From Desulfovibrio subterraneus (GTDB lineage Bacteria; Desulfobacterota; Desulfovibrionia; Desulfovibrionales; Desulfovibrionaceae), in assembly GCF_013340285.1 (NCBI RefSeq), contig NZ_BLVO01000016.1, positions 609,021 to 673,020 of the forward strand: a stretch of DNA of 64,000 nt, written 5' to 3'. Below are positions 18,615 to 25,940 of the stretch, one piece after another. A model generated the notes under the pieces. It was not told the origin of the DNA. It was given only the letters and a program-made list of their open reading frames with translations, and did no database searches. The position numbers were made by a program, and so were the translations under genes. How positions within the stretch are numbered: the first letter of the stretch is position 1; each line of letters starts with the position of its first letter.

Positions 18615-19940
18615 GTGGGAGAACAGATAGTAGATATTATCAGGAATGCAGGCGTTGTCGGTGCTGGCGGCGCGGGGCTTCCTACACATGTGAAGGCCGC
18701 CGCCACGGTTGATACCGTGTTGGTGAACGGGGCCTCCTGTGAGCCGTTGCTCATGAGCGACCCGTATCTTCTGGAAGCGGAAATTGAGAACGTCATCCGC
18801 GGTCTCAAGGCCGTTATGGACTGTACCAAGGCTTCCAGAGGCATCATCTGCCTGAAAGGCAAGCACGCCAAGGCATTTGCCGTTGTGCGTGAGGCGGTTG
18901 CCCGCCACGCCGGAGAAGGGCTGGAAGCCTTTGAACTCAGAGATTTTTACCCCGCAGGTGACGAGCATGTGCTCGTGCATGAAGTGCTGGGCAAAACCGT
19001 GCCCGAACGCGGCATTCCGCTGCAGATAGGCGCGGTGGTGAGCAACGTAGAGTCGCTCTACAACATTGCGCTGGCCATGGACGGCAAGCCCGTTACCCAC
19101 CGTTATCTCACCATCACCGGCGAGATTGCGCACCCCATGGTCGTCAAGGTGCCCGTGGGCACGCTTGTTTCCGACGTTATCGCCTTTGCGGGCGGTGCCA
19201 CCATTGCCGACTACCGCGTGGTGGACGGCGGCCCCATGATGGGCCGCGTGCTGCCCGATGTGCACCAGCCCGTGACCAAGACCACCAGCGGACTCATTCT
19301 GCTGCCGCCCACCCACACCGTGGTTGCGGGCAAGGTCATGGACCCTGCGCGCATCCGCCGCATCACCAATTCCGTATGCTGTCAGTGTACCCGCTGCACG
19401 GACCTGTGCCCCCGCAATCTGCTCGGACACTCCCTGCACCCGCACAAGCTCATGCGGATTCCTGAAAGCCTTGTGGCATCCAGCCCCATCGCCCGTGAAG
19501 CGCTGCTGTGTTCCGAATGCGGCATCTGCGAAAAGTTTGCATGCCCCATGATGGTTTCGCCCCGCGAAGTGAACGCCCAGATCAAAAAGGTGCTCATGCG
19601 CGAAGGCGCGAAGTGGGAATCCTCCGGCAAGGAGCTGGTGGCCAACCCCTTCCGCAACAGCCGTCAGGTACCCACCATGCGGCTCATTCAGCGGCTCGAT
19701 CTTGAAAAGTACTACTCCCACACGGAGTATGCCGGAGAGTTCACTCCTTCCGTTGTGCATATCCGCCTTGGTCAGCACATCGGTGCGCCCGCAGCCTGTA
19801 CCGTTGCCGTGGGCAACAAGGTGCAGCAGGGCGACCTCATCGGCGAGATTCCGGAAAAGGCCATGGGCGCCCGCATCCATGCGAGCATCAGCGGCACCGT
19901 AGAAGCCATCGCGGATGGCGTGGTAACCATCAGGGCTTAG
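18615..19940 (+). CDS. pduS: PduS-like flavo-iron-sulfur protein (RnfC-related)
   Basis: 441 residues from GTG 18615, close to PduS (about 450). The order is a NuoF/RnfC-like NADH/flavin domain (NAGVVGAGGAGLPTHVK, then EPLLMSDPYLL), an SLBB-like segment, two ferredoxin clusters (CCQCTRCTDLCP and CSECGICEKFACP) and a C-terminal lipoyl-like barrel (IGAPAACTVAVGNKVQQGD). PduS reduces the cobalamin of propanediol dehydratase, but no cobalamin enzyme is encoded here, so the role is more likely NADH re-oxidation with electrons passed to the PduT-like shell protein encoded next. An ATG at 18525 in frame lacks a ribosome site; GAGGGC precedes 18615. Confidence 0.88.
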   Translation: MGEQIVDIIRNAGVVGAGGAGLPTHVKAAATVDTVLVNGASCEPLLMSDPYLLEAEIENVIRGLKAVMDCTKASRGIICLKGKHAKAFAVVREAVARHAGEGLEAFELRDFYPAGDEHVLVHEVLGKTVPERGIPLQIGAVVSNVESLYNIALAMDGKPVTHRYLTITGEIAHPMVVKVPVGTLVSDVIAFAGGATIADYRVVDGGPMMGRVLPDVHQPVTKTTSGLILLPPTHTVVAGKVMDPARIRRITNSVCCQCTRCTDLCPRNLLGHSLHPHKLMRIPESLVASSPIAREALLCSECGICEKFACPMMVSPREVNAQIKKVLMREGAKWESSGKELVANPFRNSRQVPTMRLIQRLDLEKYYSHTEYAGEFTPSVVHIRLGQHIGAPAACTVAVGNKVQQGDLIGEIPEKAMGARIHASISGTVEAIADGVVTIRA

Positions 19941-19955
19941 GATCAGGTGAATACT

Positions 19956-20507
19956 ATGAATTTGCGCACTATCGGCTGTGTAGAACTGAACAGCGTGGCT
20001 CTGGGCATGCAGGCCGCAGACGCCATGGTCAAGGCTGCGGAAGTGGAAATCGTTCTGGCGCGTCCCACCTGTCCGGGCCGCTACCTTATTATAGTCACCG
20101 GCGATACCGGTGCCGTGAAGAGCTCCGTGGAAGCAGGCCGCGCCATCAGCAAGGACATGCTCGTGGACTGGTTCACCATTCCCAGCGTGCACCCCGACGT
20201 TATTCCCGCTCTCAGCGGCACGGCTCAGACCTCTGAGATCAACGCACTGGGTATCATCGAAACCTGCACCGCCGCCTCCTGCATTCTGGCTGCGGATGCC
20301 GCCGCCAAGTCCGGTCAGGTCTGGCTGCTGGAAATCCGCATTGCCGCAGGTCTCGCAGGCAAGGCCTTCGTGGTCATGACCGGCGATGTGGCCTCCGTGG
20401 AATCTTCCGTGGAAGCCGGTGTGGCAGGCGTTGCAGAAGCAGGCCCCGTACTCAGCCACGTGGTTATTCCTTCCCCCAGCGAAGGCCTGAAGGCCCAGCT
20501 GCTGTAG
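19956..20507 (+). CDS. pduT: PduT-like BMC-T shell protein with PTCPGRY pore motif
   Basis: 183 residues (PduT is about 184) with two BMC domains. PTCPGRY in the first domain is the PduT iron-sulfur motif. It directly follows the PduS-like gene, the same pairing as in propanediol loci, where PduS and PduT interact. The ATG at 19956 with AGGTGA is preferred to a GTG at 19947. Together with 16054-16602 it gives two candidate electron-conducting trimers. Confidence 0.9.
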   Translation: MNLRTIGCVELNSVALGMQAADAMVKAAEVEIVLARPTCPGRYLIIVTGDTGAVKSSVEAGRAISKDMLVDWFTIPSVHPDVIPALSGTAQTSEINALGIIETCTAASCILAADAAAKSGQVWLLEIRIAAGLAGKAFVVMTGDVASVESSVEAGVAGVAEAGPVLSHVVIPSPSEGLKAQLL

Positions 20508-20523
20508 GAACGGGTTTCAGTAT

Positions 20524-20580
20524 TGTTTTCGCCTCCGGCGGGCAGGGGGCACGCGCCCCCTGCACCCGGCGGATGAGGAC
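20524..20580 (-). repeat. Dispersed intergenic element, inverted partial copy
   Basis: Core GCCTCCGGCGGGCAGG, loop, CCTGCACCCGGCGG in reverse orientation to the copies at 25735, 30222 and 38930. It carries a GGGGGC/GCCCCC hairpin in the loop. The family core is GGTGCAGG-loop-CCTGCC-CGGCGGAG followed by an A-run. Confidence 0.6.
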
Positions 20581-20694
20581 AGTAGTACGAGGATAACTGA
20601 ACCCCACTCCGGCTTCGGCTCAATAAGGGCTGAATACGGGCTGGGGCGATGATACGCCGGGATTGGGGTATACCCGCTCAGGCGACATCCCCAA

Positions 20695-20757
20695 TCGGGG
20701 GTGCAGGGGCCTCAGGTCCCTGCCGGGTGCGGGCAGAGCCCCCCCGCCGGAGGCATA
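20695..20757 (+). repeat. Dispersed intergenic element, diverged copy
   Basis: GGGGGTGCAGGGGCCTCAGG, then CCTGCCGGGTGCGGGC and CCCGCCGGAGGC, again the GGTGCAGG/CCTGCC hairpin form. It lies between the last PduT-like gene and the EutS-like gene, 44 bases before the latter. Confidence 0.5.
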
Positions 20758-20800
20758 TGCATATGCACAGGTACCTTGCTCTTCAAACTGGAGAACGGAC

Positions 20801-21160
20801 ATGACCATACTTTCAGACGAACCCAAACAGCGTGTCATTCAGGAATATGTTCCGGGCAAGCAGATCACGTTGGCACATGTGATCGCCAGCCCCCAGAAGA
20901 GCATCTACCTGAAACTGGGGTTGGACAACGAGGCGTGCGATGCCATCGGCCTGCTGACCATCACGCCCAGCGAAGGCGTGATTATCGCTGCGGATATCGC
21001 CACCAAGGCGGCCGGAGTGGATATCGGTTTTCTGGACCGTTTCGGCGGCTCGCTGATGATCACCGGCGACGTTGCCAGTGTGGAAGCCGCCCTGCGCGCT
21101 GTGCTGGCATACTTTGACGGCGTGCTGCGCTATGCATCCGTCCCCATGACCCGTTCCTAG
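20801..21160 (+). CDS. eutS: EutS/PduU-type circularly permuted BMC-H shell protein
   Basis: 119 residues. [20 protein letters not shown] at residues 8-27 is the diagnostic N-terminal strand of EutS/PduU, which in these families forms a small beta-barrel plugging the pore. The rest ([35 protein letters not shown]) is the permuted BMC fold. The start at 20801 has GGAG 7 bases before it; the open frame continues upstream only through the repeat region. It is separated from the main run by 293 bases but co-directional. Confidence 0.94.
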   Translation: MTILSDEPKQRVIQEYVPGKQITLAHVIASPQKSIYLKLGLDNEACDAIGLLTITPSEGVIIAADIATKAAGVDIGFLDRFGGSLMITGDVASVEAALRAVLAYFDGVLRYASVPMTRS

Positions 21161-21180
21161 TCCCCCTCAGGCTACGTACG

Positions 21181-21603
21181 ATGAAGAGAACCATGCTCAT
21201 TGGCGAGACAGGGGCGGGCAAAAGCTCGCTCATCAGTGCGCTTTCCGGTGAGCATTTTGTTTCCCGCAGGCCCATGGCGCTGGAATTCTGTGGTCCCTTC
21301 ATCAACACTCCCGGCGAGTTTCTCGAAAACCGCCGCTTCTACCACGCCCTCATCACCACCGCTGCCGACTGCGAAATCCTGCTCATGGTGCAGGATGCCA
21401 CCCGCAGAGCGAGCGTCTTCCCCCCCCAGTTTGCTCCCATTTTCAACCGCACTGTCCTTGGTGTGGTCACCAATACGGATGCCCCTGACGCCAACCCTGA
21501 ACGCGCAGAGCGTTTTCTGCACTCCGCCGGTGCCCGCGAGATGTACCGCGTGAGCACCGCCACCGGCGAAGGCCTTGCCGCCCTCTGGCAACGGTTGGGA
21601 TAG
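21181..21603 (+). CDS. eutP: EutP/PduV-type small GTPase-like protein
   Basis: 140 residues. P-loop GETGAGKSS at residues 8-16, then a DTPGE-like INTPGEF block and TNTD in place of the usual NKxD guanine motif. EutP/PduV proteins are Ras-like in fold and associate with the outside of BMC shells, possibly in positioning or partition. The guanine motif is degenerate, so nucleotide specificity may differ. Last gene of the BMC operon. Confidence 0.9.
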   Translation: MKRTMLIGETGAGKSSLISALSGEHFVSRRPMALEFCGPFINTPGEFLENRRFYHALITTAADCEILLMVQDATRRASVFPPQFAPIFNRTVLGVVTNTDAPDANPERAERFLHSAGAREMYRVSTATGEGLAALWQRLG

Positions 21604-21835
21604 GGGTAGGCAACAGGCTCTGTCTGCTGATACTGCCCACCGGTATTGCCCGCCGGTCGTTCGTCTCTTCATCTCCTCAATGCCTTTGCGTATGCCCGAA
21701 CCCGCCGGATAATGTCGTAGGGGAGCTGTATCCGGCATGTCGTGGTGCTTTTTAGCTGTACTTTTGCCTCCGTATGTAGAACTATTCAAAATACATGTGC
21801 TCCATTGAGCATATGCATGATCACTGGAGGCGTGC

Positions 21836-22495
21836 ATGAAATTTTCCGGCGTCAACCTGCTGGATGAACTGGCAAAAGAGGAACTTTCCGGCCTGCGGGC
21901 TGTGTTCCACGAGCGCTCTTTTCCCAAAGGGCAGGTCATCTATGCGGCTGAGACGGATGAGAACACGGTTTTCGTCATCGCCCGTGGCAGAGTGCGGGTA
22001 TATCTGGCTTATGAAGACAAGGAATTCACCCTCGGGTTTCTTGAGAGGGGCGATATCTATTCCACTCACGCCGGGTGCTTTGCGCAGGCCATGGACGATA
22101 CCTTGCTGCTGACAACGGACGTGCAGTCCGTGAAGCGGGTCATGGTCGAGGTGCCGTTATTCACCCGCACCATGGTCAGGGTGCTCGGCAATATTCTGAA
22201 CAACTCCTTTTCCATAATCGGCGGTCTGGCCTTCAAGGATATCTACAAGCGCCTTATCGGTTTCATTCTTGATGAGGCGAAACGGAACGGCGTGCCGGAG
22301 GCGGACGGCGTGGATCTTACGATTGATCTGACCATCGAGCAGCTTGCCCAGCTGATGGGGGCGACCCGCCAGACGGTTTCCACGCTGCTGAACGACATGG
22401 TGCGTGCCGAGCTTATGCAGAAGCGCGGCAGGGGCCGATATTTCATTCCCAGCATGGCCGCTCTTGAGCGAGCGGCGGGTGCCTCAAGCATGTGA
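21836..22495 (+). CDS. cooA: CooA, CO-sensing haem activator of the CRP/FNR family
   Basis: 219 residues. A cyclic-nucleotide-like sensor domain (1-125), dimer helix and C-terminal helix-turn-helix (TIEQLAQLMGATRQTVSTLL). The haem region GDIYSTHAGC aligns with Rhodospirillum CooA GDMFCMHSGC: the axial His (here H78) is kept, while the redox-switching Cys75 is Ser76. The downstream cooS gene and a CooA-like operator confirm the identity. CO binding to the haem would switch on cooS. ATG behind GGAGG; a terminator follows the stop, so cooA is its own transcript. Confidence 0.92.
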   Translation: MKFSGVNLLDELAKEELSGLRAVFHERSFPKGQVIYAAETDENTVFVIARGRVRVYLAYEDKEFTLGFLERGDIYSTHAGCFAQAMDDTLLLTTDVQSVKRVMVEVPLFTRTMVRVLGNILNNSFSIIGGLAFKDIYKRLIGFILDEAKRNGVPEADGVDLTIDLTIEQLAQLMGATRQTVSTLLNDMVRAELMQKRGRGRYFIPSMAALERAAGASSM

Positions 22496-22500
22496 TTATG

Positions 22501-22528
22501 GAGCCTCCCGGCAAGGGAGGCTTTTTTT
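22501..22528 (+). terminator. Terminator of cooA
   Basis: GAGCCTCCCG-GCAA-GGGAGGC followed by seven T residues, 5 bases after the stop codon. Confidence 0.9.
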
Positions 22529-22624
22529 ATGCAATTGGCCGCTGATGTGCCTGCCGGAAGTCTGGCTTGGTGGTAATTCAAGTTTTTGCAAAACGACCAT
22601 CATTAATCCGATGATTGAGCCAAT

Positions 22625-22695
22625 AGTCCGAGATGTATCGCTTATACAGGGTGCGGGGGGATTATCCTCCCTGCCTGCCGGAGGCAAAAAAGAAC
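22625..22695 (+). repeat. Dispersed intergenic element, diverged copy
   Basis: TATCGCTTATACAGGGTGCG, then a loop, CCTGCCTGCCGGAGGCAAAA. It matches the core of the copies at 25735 and 30222 (TCGCTTATACGAGGTGCAGG ... CCTGCCCGGCGGAGCCAAAA). It lies between the cooA terminator and the cooS operator. Confidence 0.65.
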
Positions 22696-22708
22696 AAAGC
22701 GGCCAGAG

Positions 22709-22726
22709 ATGTCGGCTAGCCGACAT
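22709..22726 (+). promoter_or_regulatory. CooA operator upstream of cooS
   Basis: ATGTCGGCTAGCCGACAT is a perfect 18-bp palindrome with the TGTCG-N6-CGACA form known for CooA sites. A -10-like TAGAGT at 22747-22752 is about 32 bases from the dyad centre, the spacing of a class II activator site overlapping the -35 region. Confidence 0.82.
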
Positions 22727-22831
22727 ACGCGGAACTGTTTTCACGATAGAGTGGGGGCTGGAATATGGATAGTGCCGTTTTTTAGACAACAGGGGGGTGG
22801 TGCTCCCTGAAGCCGAGACAAGGAGGCGTGT

Positions 22832-24709
22832 ATGGCAAGGGAACCGAAACCTATTGATGAATTGACCATATGGGACGATGCAAAGGCCATGATCCGCAAG
22901 GGGCGGGCCGAAGGCATTGAAACCGTGCATGAGCGGCTGGCGCAGCAGACCCCGCATTGCAAATTCTGCGAGCTGGGAACGACCTGCCGCAACTGTACTA
23001 TGGGGCCGTGCCGCATCAGCGAGAAGATGCCCCGCGGCGTGTGCGGCGCAGACGCTCACGTGGTGGTCGCCCGTAACTTCGGACGCTTTATCGCCGGTGG
23101 TGCGGCAGGGCATTCGGACCACGGACGCGATCTTATCGAAGTGCTGGAAGCCATTGTGGAAGGCGAAACCGGGGATTATCGCATCACCGACGAGGCAAAG
23201 CTGCGTGCCATTGCCGCCGAGGTGGGCGTGCAGACCGAAGGCCGCGCCGTCATGGATGTGGCCCGTGATGTGATGGAAGTTTTTTACGGCGACTTCGGCA
23301 GCCGCAAGAAGGAAGTTGCCTTCCTCTCCCGCGTGCCGCAGAAGCGCAAGGACATCTGGAACAAGCTGGGCATGACTCCGCGCGGTGTTGACCGCGAAAT
23401 CGCGGAAATGATGCACCGCACGCACATGGGCTGCGACAACGATGCGCCCAACACCCTCATTCATGCGGCCCGCACTGCGCTGGCGGACGGCTGGTCCGGT
23501 TCCATGATCGGCACCGAGCTGTCTGACGTGATCTTCGGCACGCCCACGCCCAGAATGTCCACGGCGAACCTTGGCGTCATCAAGAAGGATCAGGTCAACA
23601 TTCTGGTGCACGGGCACAATCCCGTGGTTTCCGAAATGATTCTGGCTGCCGCACGCGAGCCGGAAATGGTCGCAAAGGCCAAGGCGCTGGGCGCAACCGG
23701 CATTAATGTTGCGGGCCTGTGCTGCACCGGCAACGAGCTGCTCATGCGGCAGGGTATTCCCATGGCGGGCAACCACCTCATGACCGAGCTGGCCATTATT
23801 ACCGGCGCTGTGGAAGCCATTGTGGTGGACTACCAGTGCATCATGCCCAGTCTTGTGCAGATTTCCGGCTGCTACCACACCAAGTTCATCGATACCGCCC
23901 AGAAGGCGCGCTTCACCGGCGGCATCCACTTCGACATTCATCCGCACAACGCGCTGTCAGAGGCCCGTAAGATCGTGGAAATTGCCGTCAACGCCTTTGC
24001 GGAACGCGATGCTCCCCGCGTGGACATTCCCTGCGAGCCTGTGGAAATCATGACCGGCTTCTCAAACGAGGCCATAATCGGTGCGTTGGGCGGTTCGCTC
24101 GACCCGCTGGTGCAGGCCATTGCCAGCGGCGAAATCCGCGGTGCCGTGGGCATTGTGGGCTGCAACAACCCCAAGTTCAAGCAGGACTCCATGAACGTGG
24201 GGCTGGCCAAGGAACTGATCAAGCGCGACATTCTTGTCCTTGCAACCGGCTGTGTCACCACGGCGGCGGGCAAGGCAGGGTTGCTGGTTCCGCAGGCCAT
24301 AGACATGGCAGGTCCGGGGCTGAAAAAGGTGTGCGGTGCTCTGGGCATTCCGCCGGTGCTTCACTACGGGTCCTGTGTGGATAACTCGCGCATCATGCAG
24401 CTGTGCGCCGCGCTGGCCAACGCGCTTGGCGTGGATATCTCTGATTTGCCGGTGGGTGCCTCTTCGCCGGAATGGTATTCGGAAAAGGCTGCTGCCATCG
24501 GCCTGTATGCCGTGGCCAGCGGTATCTATACCCATCTCGGGCATCCTCCCAACATCCTTGGCTCCACGGTCGTGACGGATCTTGCCGTCTCCGGCCTTGA
24601 AGGGCTGGTGGGTGCCTCCTTCTTCATCGAGCCTGACCCGGTGAAGACGGCCGAGATGTTCGATATTCGCATCAGAGCAAAGCGCAAGGCGCTCGGACTG
24701 AGCGAATAG
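22832..24709 (+). CDS. cooS: Monofunctional Ni-Fe carbon monoxide dehydrogenase catalytic subunit
   Basis: 625 residues. Oxidises CO to CO2. The N-terminal cluster region reads C43-x2-C46, then C52, C55 and C60: the spaced CxxC pair is the arrangement I remember for the Desulfovibrio vulgaris enzyme, where the inter-subunit D-cluster is [2Fe-2S]. C-cluster ligands are visible in HGHNPVVSE, GLCCTGNE (C297, C298), DYQCIMPS, GCNNPKF, GCVTTAAG and HYGSCVDNSR; SPEWYSEKA carries the catalytic lysine. Preceded by AAGGAGG and the CooA operator. No cooF ferredoxin is adjacent, so the electron acceptor is encoded elsewhere. Confidence 0.96.
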   Translation: MAREPKPIDELTIWDDAKAMIRKGRAEGIETVHERLAQQTPHCKFCELGTTCRNCTMGPCRISEKMPRGVCGADAHVVVARNFGRFIAGGAAGHSDHGRDLIEVLEAIVEGETGDYRITDEAKLRAIAAEVGVQTEGRAVMDVARDVMEVFYGDFGSRKKEVAFLSRVPQKRKDIWNKLGMTPRGVDREIAEMMHRTHMGCDNDAPNTLIHAARTALADGWSGSMIGTELSDVIFGTPTPRMSTANLGVIKKDQVNILVHGHNPVVSEMILAAAREPEMVAKAKALGATGINVAGLCCTGNELLMRQGIPMAGNHLMTELAIITGAVEAIVVDYQCIMPSLVQISGCYHTKFIDTAQKARFTGGIHFDIHPHNALSEARKIVEIAVNAFAERDAPRVDIPCEPVEIMTGFSNEAIIGALGGSLDPLVQAIASGEIRGAVGIVGCNNPKFKQDSMNVGLAKELIKRDILVLATGCVTTAAGKAGLLVPQAIDMAGPGLKKVCGALGIPPVLHYGSCVDNSRIMQLCAALANALGVDISDLPVGASSPEWYSEKAAAIGLYAVASGIYTHLGHPPNILGSTVVTDLAVSGLEGLVGASFFIEPDPVKTAEMFDIRIRAKRKALGLSE

Positions 24710-24715
24710 AAGGGT

Positions 24716-24747
24716 ACTGCGGGGCGAAACCTCCTTCGCCCCGCAGT
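24716..24747 (+). other. Strong hairpin between cooS and cooC
   Basis: ACTGCGGGGCGAA pairs with TTCGCCCCGCAGT across a 6-base loop, with no T-run after it. It would favour cooS mRNA stability or reduce read-through into cooC, whose product is needed in smaller amounts. Confidence 0.72.
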
Positions 24748-24904
24748 TGACCTTGCGCCCCCGTGCGGGTTGTACGGCAGGGGCCGTTCCTGCCGGGAGC
24801 CAACTCTCTGACTCTTTGTGGTAGGGAGGCGCCGGATGATACGGAATGCGGGGCGCATACAGGCGGGCAAAGCAGCCTGCGGTTCAATCAGGCGGTGGTG
24901 AATC

Positions 24905-25690
24905 ATGAAAATAGCGTTTGCAGGCAAAGGCGGGGTGGGCAAAACTTCCCTCGCGGCGTGGACGGCAGACTGGCTGGCACGGTCCGGCAAAAATGTGTGG
25001 ATGGTGGACGCGGATACGGCGCTCTCGCTCGGTCAGGCTTCCGGCCTGTCACCGCAGGCGTTGCCGGAGCCGCTCATCAGGCGGGCCGATCTGGTGCGTG
25101 ACCGCATCCACGCGGACGGCTTTCTCAAACTGAATCCTGACGTGGGCGACCTGCCGGAATCCCTTGCCGTGGATGTGCCTCTGGGAGGCCCCGCCCTTGA
25201 TGGCGTGACAGCAGGCCGCAAGCGGTTGCTGGTCATGGGGGCCGTTACCAATGCGGGCGGCGGATGCGCCTGTGATGCCAACGCCCTGCTCAAGGCTGTG
25301 CTGGCTCACCTGATCGTGGAACGCGACGAGTGGGTCATTGTGGATCTTGAGGCCGGTGTGGAACATCTGGGGCGCGGCACCGTTGCCCATGTGGACGGGC
25401 TGATAGTTGTGAGCGAACCTTCCATGCGCAGCCTGCAGACGGGCGCAGAGGTGGGGCGCATGGCCCGTGATCTGGGCCTGAAACGTCAGGTGCTCGCGCT
25501 GAACCGTTTTCGCGGGGGGCAGGTACCTTCTCTGGACGGCCTGCCGGAATCCTGCGTGACCATTCCGCAGATGGACGGCCTGATGGACAGGCAGATGCAG
25601 GACGCATCGGTTCTGGGACTGCCTGAAGCGGCGCAGCTGGATGGCTATGTGCAGGACTGTCTGGACAGGCTTGCGGCGCAGGCTGAGTAG
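24905..25690 (+). CDS. cooC: CooC nickel-insertion ATPase for CODH
   Basis: 261 residues, MinD/ArsA-like P-loop ATPase with a deviant Walker A GKGGVGKT (7-14). The CxC motif C121-A-C123 in NAGGGCACD is the dimer-bridging metal site of CooC, which loads nickel into the CODH C-cluster. DLEAGVEHLGRG is the switch II region. It follows cooS after 195 bases with a hairpin in between. Confidence 0.95.
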   Translation: MKIAFAGKGGVGKTSLAAWTADWLARSGKNVWMVDADTALSLGQASGLSPQALPEPLIRRADLVRDRIHADGFLKLNPDVGDLPESLAVDVPLGGPALDGVTAGRKRLLVMGAVTNAGGGCACDANALLKAVLAHLIVERDEWVIVDLEAGVEHLGRGTVAHVDGLIVVSEPSMRSLQTGAEVGRMARDLGLKRQVLALNRFRGGQVPSLDGLPESCVTIPQMDGLMDRQMQDASVLGLPEAAQLDGYVQDCLDRLAAQAE

Positions 25691-25734
25691 GTATCCTGCA
25701 AACAGCAAGGGAGGAGTGTCCCTCGTATTCGGGG

Positions 25735-25889
25735 TAATGACAAACCCTCATTTTCAGTAACGCCGCATTCCCGTTAAGCCGGAGAAGAGGTCCAATAAAC
25801 GGATTCTCGTCGCTTATACGAGGTGCAGGAACGTTAGGTTCCTGCCCGGCGGAGCCAAAAACTATCAGAAATGGTTTTGTCGGCAGTTT
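25735..25889 (+). repeat. Dispersed intergenic element, full copy A
   Basis: Begins TAATGACAAACCCTCATTTT, contains CCCGTTAAGCCGGAG and the hairpin core TTATACGAGGTGCAGGAACG / GTTCCTGCCCGGCGGAGCC, and ends with TATCAGAAATGGTTTTGTC. It is closely similar to the copy at 30222. It lies between the cooC stop and the cooC terminator. A degraded look-alike of that terminator (GGGAGGAGTGTCCCTC, 25709-25724) precedes it. Confidence 0.8.
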
Positions 25890-25893
25890 GAAA

Positions 25894-25916
25894 GGGAGGG
25901 TTGCCCCTCCCTTTTT
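25894..25916 (+). terminator. Terminator of cooC
   Basis: GGGAGGG-TTGC-CCCTCCC followed by five T residues; it sits downstream of the repeat copy. Confidence 0.85.
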
Positions 25917-25940
25917 CATGCCTGCAAATCGGCTGTCCGA

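Noticed and set aside
18510-20459. A 649-codon minus-strand frame opposite the PduS and PduT-like genes
   Set aside because: Same codon-bias shadow effect; no family resemblance or ribosome site.
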